NCBI GenBank assembly: GCA_036733165.1
Contig: DAINBB010000034.1
Span: forward strand, 1-12,652
DNA length: 12,652 nucleotides
Reading direction: 5' to 3'
Source of the DNA: JAFGGT01 sp036733165
Lineage (GTDB): Archaea > Methanobacteriota_B > Thermococci > Methanofastidiosales > NM3
This document shows, piece after piece, positions 5,478-11,665 of this stretch (position 1 is the first letter of the stretch; every line of letters starts with the position of its first letter). The translations under genes were made by a program, and so were the position numbers. The notes beneath the pieces were generated by a model that worked only from the letters and a program-made list of their open reading frames with translations, searched no databases and had not been told where the DNA came from.

Positions 5478-6377
5478 ATGGTCAAGGAAAAGAAAAAGTT
5501 TTCCGAACTGCGAAGAAGCATCGGGGAGGCCCTGGAGGAGGTCAGGGGGCGACAACCGAAGCAGATCAAGGTCTCCCTAGGGGAAAAGGTCGGAACGGAC
5601 GTCCTGAGCGGGATGCATTCCAGATTCACGAAGGTCATCGGATTCTATTTTCCAGTAAGGGTCGATGACGGACCCGACGGGACGGCGATAGAGTTCTTTC
5701 TAGATGCCGAGATGCTGTCCAAGCTCTCCAAGGCCGATGACATCGATGCCAGGACCAACATGCCAAAGGACCTCTTCGATTTGATATGTCTGGCCTATCG
5801 GGACGGGAGGAACGTAAAGGAGGGGCATTGGAATATAGAGGTCAGGGAGCTTCTGGACATTGATGGGGCCTCATCGTCGTATGAGGCGGATGATATCGAG
5901 GAACTGCTGTCCCATAGGGGCGAGGGAACGTCCCTCTGCGTCATTGCCAGGGAAAGGGTGGCCTATGCCTACCGGATGCTGCTGAGCTTCATGACGCTGG
6001 TAGGGAAACGGGACATGGAATGGGCCGGCCTCGCAATGCTGCACTCATCCTTCAGGATGGGTTCCGAGCTCGGGATACCCCTCGAACCCCTTCAGCCTTC
6101 CAAATGGGCAGAGAGGATGGGAACAGGACAGGGATTTCCGGACCTGGTGGAAAAGACATACGACTTCCTGTTCATGGAACAGTGCATCGGCACCCTCTTT
6201 CCCATGCTGCGGCTTTGGTCCCGGAGCAAGCTGCTAAGGGAATACGAGGCATGCCTTGACGGCCTCAGGGAAGGAAGGCTCCACGAGACACTTCCGCAAT
6301 GGGCAGTCGAAGATATAGGCATGGACAGGGATGCCATAAGGGAGAGGGTAATAGAGAAGGGCGGAGTCTGTTACTGA
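5478..6377 (+). CDS. Hypothetical protein, 299 aa, no recognised family
   Basis: This is the only plus-strand gene in the window. I do not recognise a family. The start is basic and charged (MVKEKKKFSELRRSIGEALE), then a mixed strand/helix region of about residues 30-130 (IKVSLGEKV, VIGFYFPVRV, TAIEFFLDAEML). After it comes an acidic, probably helical C-terminal half with aromatic, Met- and Leu-rich helices (AYAYRMLLSFMTLVG, EWAGLAMLHSSFRMG, FLFMEQCIGTLFPMLRLWS). It shows no signal peptide, no clear transmembrane helix, no zinc-binding Cys cluster and no nucleotide-binding loop. Coding character is convincing: a long frame, codon use like the neighbours, and a promoter at the right distance. 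ATG 5478 has no ribosome binding site, which fits a leaderless message. The last seven bases overlap the convergent HTH gene. Confidence 0.8.
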   Translation: MVKEKKKFSELRRSIGEALEEVRGRQPKQIKVSLGEKVGTDVLSGMHSRFTKVIGFYFPVRVDDGPDGTAIEFFLDAEMLSKLSKADDIDARTNMPKDLFDLICLAYRDGRNVKEGHWNIEVRELLDIDGASSSYEADDIEELLSHRGEGTSLCVIARERVAYAYRMLLSFMTLVGKRDMEWAGLAMLHSSFRMGSELGIPLEPLQPSKWAERMGTGQGFPDLVEKTYDFLFMEQCIGTLFPMLRLWSRSKLLREYEACLDGLREGRLHETLPQWAVEDIGMDRDAIRERVIEKGGVCY

Positions 6378-6766
6378 TCGGGCCCGGTGTCCTTGTCGAG
6401 CAGATGATATATGGTCCGTCTCGGTATGTCAAGCTCCTGGGATATCCTGGTTATGGACAGTCCGGCGTCCATGAGCTTCCTTATCTCCTTGATGTCGTTC
6501 TCGTCATAGACGTTGGGCCTGCCGGCGCCGCCGCCAAATGGCCTCAGTCTGACGTTCACCTTCTCAAGCGCGCTGCGCACCCTTGTGGATGTCAGATCGT
6601 ACAGCGACGGGGGACAGTATATGGTGGTGAGATTGGGACCGTTCTCCAACAGCTCTATGACGACGTCGATGCATGGCCTCAGGCCTATGTACACCTCGGA
6701 TTCGTCGAATCCCTCCCTTATCTCCCTTATCAGCTGGTCCTTCTTCAACGCCTTGTATCTTTTCAT
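6371..6766 (-). CDS. Small DNA-binding protein with recombinase-type HTH, no catalytic domain
   Basis: The 131-residue product ends in a clear helix-turn-helix of the Hin/resolvase type. GRP at 82-84 is the minor-groove arm seen in serine recombinases, and a three-helix unit occupies about 89-123 (YDENDIKEIRKLMDAG, then LSITRISQELDIPRRTIYHLL). The first 75 residues are not the serine recombinase catalytic domain: they are too short and lack its motifs. They are instead a basic helix followed by RPCIDVVIELLENGP and a variable stretch. The protein is probably a regulator whose HTH derives from, or shares ancestry with, recombinases. ATG 6766 overlaps the TGA of the 373-residue gene in an ATGA junction, so the two are translationally coupled and may act together. 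The stop TAA lies within the tail of the convergent unknown gene. Confidence 0.78.
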   Translation of the reverse strand: MKRYKALKKDQLIREIREGFDESEVYIGLRPCIDVVIELLENGPNLTTIYCPPSLYDLTSTRVRSALEKVNVRLRPFGGGAGRPNVYDENDIKEIRKLMDAGLSITRISQELDIPRRTIYHLLDKDTGPDQ

Positions 6767-7884
6767 TTTTCTGCCTTTAAGTAATCAAGGAATTTCTTGG
6801 TCCTGTCTGTTATCAGGGGCTTTCCCTCCAGAAGTCCAAGTTTCTTGAATCTATCTATAGCACTCTCTACTTTGTTGAATTCAATGTTAAATATATCGCT
6901 GGTCTCCGACCTGTCCTCACAGACCAGATAATAGGCTGCGGCGCCCACTATGGAACTTTTCTCATGGACTTTTAGACCTTCCAGCTTGGATTCGAGCTCC
7001 TCCTTCTTGGCTATGGCCCTTCCATACCTTCCGAATACCGTCTCGTCCGGGTCAGGGTCTATGCCGGGAAAGATGGATGTGTAGCGTTCACGCTCGAATC
7101 TGGACTTCTTTAGGTAGTATCTCATCAGGTCCATGATGAAGACGTTGTACCCGAGCGGGGCGTATCCGATGCCAAGGCACTTTCTGACGTACTTGTCGAC
7201 GATGAGCTCTTGGTGGACCTTGTGTTGCCTTGCGCTTGTGACCACCCTCTTCCTGGGTCCCATTGTCCTCTTTATCTTGAGGTCCGCATCCATCGGCACC
7301 GCGGGACCGAATGCGTCCCTTCGTCCCTGCGGGGTCCTTGGGACCTGTCCAACCGATTGCTTGCCCTGCCCCAACAGCCCGACTATCTTCCTGTACGAGA
7401 GCCTCTCATCCTTCGGAAGATTCGACAGGAGCAACATGTACTCCCCCCTGAACGGGTAATGGGGCAGCGTATCGAAGTTGAAGACGCCGTCGGGATTGAG
7501 ACTCAGCTCCAAATCTCCCTCCTGTATCATCTCTATCGCCTTCTCTCCTGTGAGGCGCCTCTTCTCCAGCCTGGCCTCCGCCGCATCAAGGAAATGGGAG
7601 ATGGCTATGCGGTGCGCCGCGATGGAGTACTGTATCCTGTCGAACGTCATCTTCTTTTTCGTGGCAGTCTGCCTGAAGAACGGGTCCTTCCACGAGTCCC
7701 TGACGCCCTTAACGACGAAGTAGGGATTCCTGAATCCGTAGAAGTCCATCTCGCTCCTGAACTCCTTGAGCGTTGAATAGTTCTCCTTGAGAGACTGGTA
7801 GGTGCCCAAAAAGGACTCGCTGACCGAAGAGAAATCGTATGATATGTTGTCTAAAAAACTGTTGACCTCGCTTATGAGAGACAT
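6763..7884 (-). CDS. Hypothetical protein, 373 aa, possible cyclin-like C-terminal region
   Basis: I do not recognise this family with confidence. The N-terminal 50 residues are Ser-rich and helical (MSLISEVNSFLDNISYDFSS). A charged region of about 60-135 follows, with a long helix around RIAISHFLDAAEARLEKRRL. A basic, Pro/Gly-rich linker at about 180-215 includes KIKRTMGPRKRVV and is the kind of segment that often contacts nucleic acid. From about 310 the helix SSIVGAAAYYLVCE followed by a helix pair resembles one repeat of a TFIIB/cyclin fold, but there is no N-terminal zinc ribbon and the likeness is by eye only. It lies four bases after the GGGPS stop and overlaps the HTH gene by ATGA. 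Both ends of the gene are AT-richer than its middle. It is soluble by composition, with no membrane helices. Confidence 0.75.
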   Translation of the reverse strand: MSLISEVNSFLDNISYDFSSVSESFLGTYQSLKENYSTLKEFRSEMDFYGFRNPYFVVKGVRDSWKDPFFRQTATKKKMTFDRIQYSIAAHRIAISHFLDAAEARLEKRRLTGEKAIEMIQEGDLELSLNPDGVFNFDTLPHYPFRGEYMLLLSNLPKDERLSYRKIVGLLGQGKQSVGQVPRTPQGRRDAFGPAVPMDADLKIKRTMGPRKRVVTSARQHKVHQELIVDKYVRKCLGIGYAPLGYNVFIMDLMRYYLKKSRFERERYTSIFPGIDPDPDETVFGRYGRAIAKKEELESKLEGLKVHEKSSIVGAAAYYLVCEDRSETSDIFNIEFNKVESAIDRFKKLGLLEGKPLITDRTKKFLDYLKAEK

Positions 7885-7888
7885 GGGG

Positions 7889-8617
7889 CTATCCCTTGAT
7901 AGATCTTATTATGGCTCTGAGCCTTTCGGGGTCCTCCTCGACTATGTTGCCCGTAACGATGATGTCCGCGCCCGAGTCTATGGCGGTCTTCGCCTGTTCA
8001 GGGGTCCTTATGCCGCCCCCCACTATGAGTGGTACATCGATCGTGTTCCTCACCTTCTTGATCATCTGATGAGGCACCGGTTCATCCGCGCCCGATCCCG
8101 CCTCGAGGTACACCAATCTCATCCCAAGGTACTGTCCGGCCAGTGCATATGCCGCAGCGATGCTCGGCTTGCTCCTCGGAAGCGGATCCGCCTCCCCTAT
8201 GAAACCAACGGTCATCCCAGGTTCCACTATTAGGTACGCCATAGGGATGGGCTCTATCTTCGCCATCTTCACCGTAAACGAGCCAAGCGCCTGGGACTTG
8301 GTGATGAAGTAAGGATTCCTTGAGTTTAGTATGGACATGAAGAATATGGCATCGGCATATGGCGTTATCGCCGTCGCTCCGCCGGGGAACAGTATTATCG
8401 GCAGCTTTGTGCAGGACCTGATGGTCTTGACGAACTCGTCAAGGAACGGTCCGGCAGCGTTCGTCGACCCCCCAACCATGAAGGCGTCGGTGCCCACATC
8501 CTCGGCCAGTTTGACCACCCTCCTGAGATCATCAAGATCGATCGAGGCCGGGTCGAACAGTGTGAAATGCAACTTGCCGTCCTTGAGCTTGCCGGCAATG
8601 TAATCCTCAACTTTCAT
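7889..8617 (-). CDS. Geranylgeranylglyceryl phosphate synthase
   Basis: This enzyme joins sn-glycerol 1-phosphate to geranylgeranyl diphosphate, the first committed ether-lipid step in archaea. The 242-residue length and TIM-barrel motifs fit. LHFTLFDPASID (16-27) holds the Mg/diphosphate-binding Asp22. VGGSTNAAG (48-56), LFPGGATAI (76-84), the glycerol-phosphate site LEAGSGADEPVP (171-182), VGGGIRTPEQA (199-209) and GNIVEE (223-228) follow in order. Such proteins are related to bacterial PcrB, but the archaeal context and length favour GGGPS. ATG 8617 is preceded by a GGTAAGTGAG stretch and an AT-rich promoter. The stop TAG is four bases before the 373-residue gene, so this is the first gene of a three-gene unit whose other two members have no known link to lipids. 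Confidence 0.94.
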   Translation of the reverse strand: MKVEDYIAGKLKDGKLHFTLFDPASIDLDDLRRVVKLAEDVGTDAFMVGGSTNAAGPFLDEFVKTIRSCTKLPIILFPGGATAITPYADAIFFMSILNSRNPYFITKSQALGSFTVKMAKIEPIPMAYLIVEPGMTVGFIGEADPLPRSKPSIAAAYALAGQYLGMRLVYLEAGSGADEPVPHQMIKKVRNTIDVPLIVGGGIRTPEQAKTAIDSGADIIVTGNIVEEDPERLRAIIRSIKG

Positions 8618-8644
8618 GGGCTCACTTACCTATGATGGAAAAAT

Positions 8645-8660
8645 ACAATATAAATATCTA
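8645..8660 (-). promoter_or_regulatory. Promoter of the GGGPS unit
   Basis: On the minus strand ATATTTATATTG (about 8646-8658) is a good TATA box. Its centre is about 35 bases from ATG 8617, leaving a leader of roughly 8-10 bases that contains GGTAAGTGAG. Confidence 0.5.
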
Positions 8661-8670
8661 TTCATAATAA

Positions 8671-8711
8671 AGAGCTGCAGAACATGCTCTCAATAAGGGA
8701 TAAAAGAAAAG
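8671..8711 (-). terminator. Possible terminator of the gltX-rpl40e operon
   Basis: Ten bases after the rpl40e stop the minus strand carries CTTTTCTTTTA (8701-8711), a T-rich run fitting archaeal termination. Downstream is a short inverted repeat, AGAGC (8671-8675) and GCTCT (8686-8690), with a 10-base loop; the stem is only five pairs and may be chance. Confidence 0.35.
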
Positions 8712-8720
8712 ATGATGGGA

Positions 8721-8864
8721 CTACGCCCTCTTTTCCTTTGCCTTGTTCCTCAATGAATTGGAACCGCACTTTCGGCATTTTACTGCCTTGTAACCATTTC
8801 TCGCATTGCACTTCATGCATATCTTGTACTTGAAAAGCCTCAACTCGGCGACAGGTGATCTCAT
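8721..8864 (-). CDS. rpl40e: 50S ribosomal protein L40e
   Basis: A 47-residue zinc-ribbon protein, missed by long-ORF searches. It begins MRSPVAELRLFKYKICMKCN, with the Cys pairs C16/C19 (CMKC) and C30/C33 (CRKC) set 10 residues apart and surrounded by Arg/Lys. The block ICMKCNAR...CRKCG is the L40e signature; eukaryotic L40 has it fused to ubiquitin, while archaea make it alone at about this length. It binds rRNA in the large subunit near the stalk base. A strong GGAGGAT at 8871-8877 lies six bases before ATG 8864, and only three bases separate the start from the tsr3 stop. It is the last gene of the gltX operon and ends with TAG at 8721-8723. Confidence 0.95.
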   Translation of the reverse strand: MRSPVAELRLFKYKICMKCNARNGYKAVKCRKCGSNSLRNKAKEKRA

Positions 8865-8867
8865 TTT

Positions 8868-9377
8868 CTAATCCTCCAGATACTCGTTTTGAATTCTCAC
8901 AACCTCAGAACTGTCCTCGGCATTCGAATAACGCTCGAGAAGTTCATTATTGAGTTGTATAAACGTTACACCCCATTTGAACTTTTCCATCATATTTAAA
9001 GCTTTTGTCTTCTCGCCGAGGATGTACAACGCGGCCGCGATGGCCTCCGCGGTGGACAGCTTCGTCGGTTTTCCGTAGTTCACCGGATTGGCGGCCACAA
9101 GGTAGGGCAGGGCCCTCGCTTCCACTCTCGGGGATATCTTCTTGAAGATGTCCATGGCGGTCTCCCACGAACAGTCCAGAGCGGAGACGCCGTTCTTGAG
9201 GAATCGCTTGTCTGAGGGTGAGAGCGCCTTCTGCGAGAAGGGATTGAGGAATATTGAGTGGGGGGTGATGAGATTCACCCTGTTCACCAACCTTGCAAGG
9301 TCGAACTTCGCCAGCCTCTTCGCGCTGCACTTCTTCGGGTCGCACTCCCCCGTGTGGTATATCTCAATCCTTACCAT
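8868..9377 (-). CDS. tsr3: 16S rRNA aminocarboxypropyltransferase, Tsr3 family (DUF367)
   Basis: Tsr3 transfers the 3-amino-3-carboxypropyl group of SAM to a hypermodified (pseudo)uridine near the small-subunit P site (18S m1acp3-psi in eukaryotes). The 169-residue length is typical of archaeal members. Visible signatures are the N-terminal CDPKKCSAKRL (12-22), with the conserved Asp-Pro-Lys-Lys-Cys-Ser stretch; ITPHSIFLNPFSQKALSPSD (37-56); ALDCSW (66-71); and the SAM-binding LPYLVAANPVNYGKP (90-104) followed by LSTAEAIAAALYILG. ATG 9377 is chosen because it starts MVRIEIYHTGECDPKKCS and has AGGTGG a few bases upstream. Its first 14 bases overlap the end of the acetyltransferase gene, and rpl40e follows after three bases. 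Confidence 0.93.
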   Translation of the reverse strand: MVRIEIYHTGECDPKKCSAKRLAKFDLARLVNRVNLITPHSIFLNPFSQKALSPSDKRFLKNGVSALDCSWETAMDIFKKISPRVEARALPYLVAANPVNYGKPTKLSTAEAIAAALYILGEKTKALNMMEKFKWGVTFIQLNNELLERYSNAEDSSEVVRIQNEYLED

Positions 9378-9900
9378 CTAGCCACCTCTCCTTCCGGATC
9401 ATGTAAACAAGATTCCCCTTCGAGTTTGAGCGGCCTGTCGGGCCCAGACCGCACCTGCGATAGAGCTTCGTCGCCCTCCTGTTGTACCTGTATGGTATGG
9501 CGACGATGTCCAGCGCCGATGTCTCCCTGAATATGGTGTCGATGACCTCCCTGAGGGCGATGGTCGCTATTCCCTTGCCCCAGTGGGGCTTGAGAAGCTT
9601 GATGTCGAGAAGCGCGCAGGGCCTTTCAAGGTCCTTTTCCCAGTTCCCGAACATGAAGCTCTCCGGCAACAGGCCGAAGGCCGTCTCGCCCACGGGACCG
9701 CCGTCGAGAAGGATGATGTATTGCTCCGACCTGAACTCCCTGCATCCCTTCGACGTCCTGTACTGCTTCAGCCAAAGGCCCATGTCTATGCCGCCCGCGG
9801 GCATCCCTGTGTGTTTGTTGACCTTCGGGTCCCTCCAGATCTTCTCAAGGAAGGAAAGATGTTCCTCCCTGAAAGGTACGACTTCCACGTTCATGGGCAT
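9364..9900 (-). CDS. RimJ/RimL-like GNAT acetyltransferase
   Basis: A GNAT protein of 178 residues if started at ATG 9900 (MPMNVEVVPFREEHLSFLEK). CAGGAC at about 9908-9913 precedes it. A TTG at 9903 or an ATG at 9894 are alternatives. The fold markers are VPFREEHLSFLEKIW at the N-terminus, YIILLDGGPVGETAFGL for strands 2-3, and LLDIKLLKPHWGKGIATIAL (98-117), the acetyl-CoA strand and pyrophosphate loop. IPYRYNRRATKLYRRCGL has the Asn-x-x-A-x-x-x-Y-x-x-x-G-L pattern typical of RimJ/RimL enzymes. Those act on ribosomal protein or other N-termini and sometimes small molecules. Lying between gltX and tsr3-rpl40e, a translation-related substrate is reasonable but inferred. It starts 18 bases after gltX and overlaps tsr3 by 14 bases. 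Confidence 0.85.
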   Translation of the reverse strand: MPMNVEVVPFREEHLSFLEKIWRDPKVNKHTGMPAGGIDMGLWLKQYRTSKGCREFRSEQYIILLDGGPVGETAFGLLPESFMFGNWEKDLERPCALLDIKLLKPHWGKGIATIALREVIDTIFRETSALDIVAIPYRYNRRATKLYRRCGLGPTGRSNSKGNLVYMIRKERWLDGKD

Positions 9901-9918
9901 CAAATCGTCCTGTTGTGG

Positions 9919-11628
9919 CTATTTGTGGGCCAGGACCACGGTCACTTTGCCGTCATCCTTGGAGTCCACCCTGACGAAACCGAATCTCTCGAACTGCACG
10001 ATCTCGCCCAATGCCAGGCCTCCTATCGAGGATTCTCCCAGTCCCCCTGTCTCCCTAAGGCTGTCCTCATTGATGTCATCGCCGACATAGAGGGACGAGG
10101 GCACTATGACATTCACCACCACGTTCTCCTCGGGCACCCACTGCACCTTCTTTAGGGAGCGCAGGTCCATGTCATCCGGCGCCGCCTCCGCTTCGATGGC
10201 GCCGCCCGAGAGTTCCTTGACCCTTATGTTGCATAGGTCCTTGAGCCTCAGCGTCTCGCCCACGGCCAGCTGTGCGGCGTCGTTTCCGGGGATGAACACC
10301 TTGTCCGTGACCCTCATCCTCCTCTCTCCGAGGTCCTCGTCCGGATGCATCCTCAGGGACACTTCCCTTCCTCCGAATCCGTCTATCTTGACGGGGACGG
10401 GCGCCTCCGCGAAGAAGAATCTCTTGGCGACCGGGTCGATGAGCTTCCTGTTGATGGACTCGATGAGCGACCAGTCGATCTCTGGCTCCGCCGTTGAGAG
10501 TCCCATCTCCTTCGCAAGCTCGTAGACCGTCTGCGGGACTATCCCCCTCCTCTCCAGGCCGCGCAGCGTCACAAGCCTCGGGTCGTCCCAGCCTTTCACC
10601 ACCTTCTCCTCGATGAGCGGCCTTATCAACCTCTTCGACGTTGGCGAGCCCCTGATCGTGAATCTGGAGTACTGGATCGTTATGGGGCACCTGAGGCAGA
10701 GGACGTTCCTGATGTAATCCTGAAGCTCTATCCTGAGTGTGAACTCGTTGGACCTGAGCACATGTGTTATGCCAAGGATGGAGTCCTCGATGGAGCATGC
10801 GAAGTCATAGACGGGCCATACCGTGTACCTGTCCCCCTGTATCGGGTGGGCGTGCCTGATGACGCGGAACAGGGTAGGGTCCCTCATGGCGGTGTTCTGG
10901 GAGGCCACGTTCCCCCTCAGTCTCAACACCCGGCTTCCCTCGCCTAGGTCCGGCATCTCTCTCCACTCTTCCAGGTTCTCCTCAACAGTCTTGTGCTGGC
11001 ACTCGCAGGTCTGTTTGTTGAAGCGCAGCTTGGAGACCTTCTCAGGGTCGCATCCGCAGATGTAGGCCTTGCCCTTTTTGATAAGGCCCTCCGCGTATGC
11101 ATAATACTTTTCCATGTCGTCCGACATGTTGTGCTCCCTCTCCCAAGAGAGCCCGAGCCACTTGAGGTCCTTTTTGATGGCATCGTAATACTCTGTCTTC
11201 TCGGCCTTGGGATTGGTGTCGTCGAATCTCAGGATGACGGTGCCGTCGTATTTCCTGGCGTAGTAATAATTGAAGTAGAACGAGAGTCCGTGACCGATGT
11301 GGGGGTATCCGTTGGGCTCCGGAGGAAGTCTTGTGGTGACCTTCCCCATCTCGGCGTCCGGCAATGGCGGTAGCCCCCTCTTCTCCTTCTTCTCGCTCAC
11401 GAAGAACTCCGGGTCCATATCCTCGACGAGCCTCCTCTGCTCTTCGGGTCCGAGGGAGTTGACCTCGTTGATGATCCTGATGACCGTAGGTATTATATCC
11501 TTCGCATTCTTCCTGAGCTCCGGATTCTGGCCCAATAGCTTGCTGATGACGGCCTTCTGCTGGGCCTCCCCGCCGTGCGAGACGGCGTTTTTCAATGCAT
11601 ATTCCCTGATCTCTTCCTCCATTGCCAT
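9919..11628 (-). CDS. gltX: Glutamyl-tRNA synthetase (archaeal type)
   Basis: It charges tRNA-Glu and, in archaea that lack GlnRS, also tRNA-Gln with glutamate, feeding GatDE. From ATG 11628 the protein has 569 residues. Residues 1-90 are a helical N-terminal domain typical of archaeal and eukaryotic GluRS/GlnRS. The class I HIGH motif is PHIGH (109-113), preceded by RLPPEPNGY. RFDDTNP (134-140) follows, and the KMSKR counterpart is TSKR (330-333), leading into KGWDDPRLVTLRGLERRGI. CxC (191, 193) with CxCxH (208-212) is a probable zinc site. The C-terminal beta-barrel anticodon domain is of the archaeal GlnRS-like kind. GTG 11631 and ATG 11622 are alternative starts; a TATA box about 29 bases upstream favours a leaderless ATG 11628. 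It leads the gltX-GNAT-tsr3-rpl40e operon. Confidence 0.95.
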   Translation of the reverse strand: MAMEEEIREYALKNAVSHGGEAQQKAVISKLLGQNPELRKNAKDIIPTVIRIINEVNSLGPEEQRRLVEDMDPEFFVSEKKEKRGLPPLPDAEMGKVTTRLPPEPNGYPHIGHGLSFYFNYYYARKYDGTVILRFDDTNPKAEKTEYYDAIKKDLKWLGLSWEREHNMSDDMEKYYAYAEGLIKKGKAYICGCDPEKVSKLRFNKQTCECQHKTVEENLEEWREMPDLGEGSRVLRLRGNVASQNTAMRDPTLFRVIRHAHPIQGDRYTVWPVYDFACSIEDSILGITHVLRSNEFTLRIELQDYIRNVLCLRCPITIQYSRFTIRGSPTSKRLIRPLIEEKVVKGWDDPRLVTLRGLERRGIVPQTVYELAKEMGLSTAEPEIDWSLIESINRKLIDPVAKRFFFAEAPVPVKIDGFGGREVSLRMHPDEDLGERRMRVTDKVFIPGNDAAQLAVGETLRLKDLCNIRVKELSGGAIEAEAAPDDMDLRSLKKVQWVPEENVVVNVIVPSSLYVGDDINEDSLRETGGLGESSIGGLALGEIVQFERFGFVRVDSKDDGKVTVVLAHK

Positions 11629-11650
11629 CACGGGTGAACTAATTCCATGA

Positions 11651-11662
11651 CCAATATAAAAT
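11651..11662 (-). promoter_or_regulatory. TATA box of the gltX operon
   Basis: TTTTATATTGG on the minus strand (about 11652-11662) lies in the 37-base gap after the membrane protein gene. Its centre is about 29 bases before ATG 11628 and there is no clear ribosome binding site, so transcription probably starts close to the start codon. Confidence 0.5.
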
Positions 11663-11665
11663 TAA

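Noticed and set aside
6763..8617. Defence system or toxin-antitoxin reading of the 373-residue/HTH pair
   Set aside because: No nuclease, NTPase, toxin or membrane effector motif is visible in either protein; the idea has no positive support.
8671..8690. AGAGC/GCTCT hairpin as a regulatory RNA or riboswitch upstream of GGGPS
   Set aside because: A five-pair stem with a ten-base loop is within chance expectation, and it lies upstream of the predicted transcription start for that gene.
9482..10155. Two overlapping plus-strand frames opposite the acetyltransferase and gltX
   Set aside because: Both cross the boundary of two supported minus-strand genes and have composition typical of antisense frames in GC-rich DNA.
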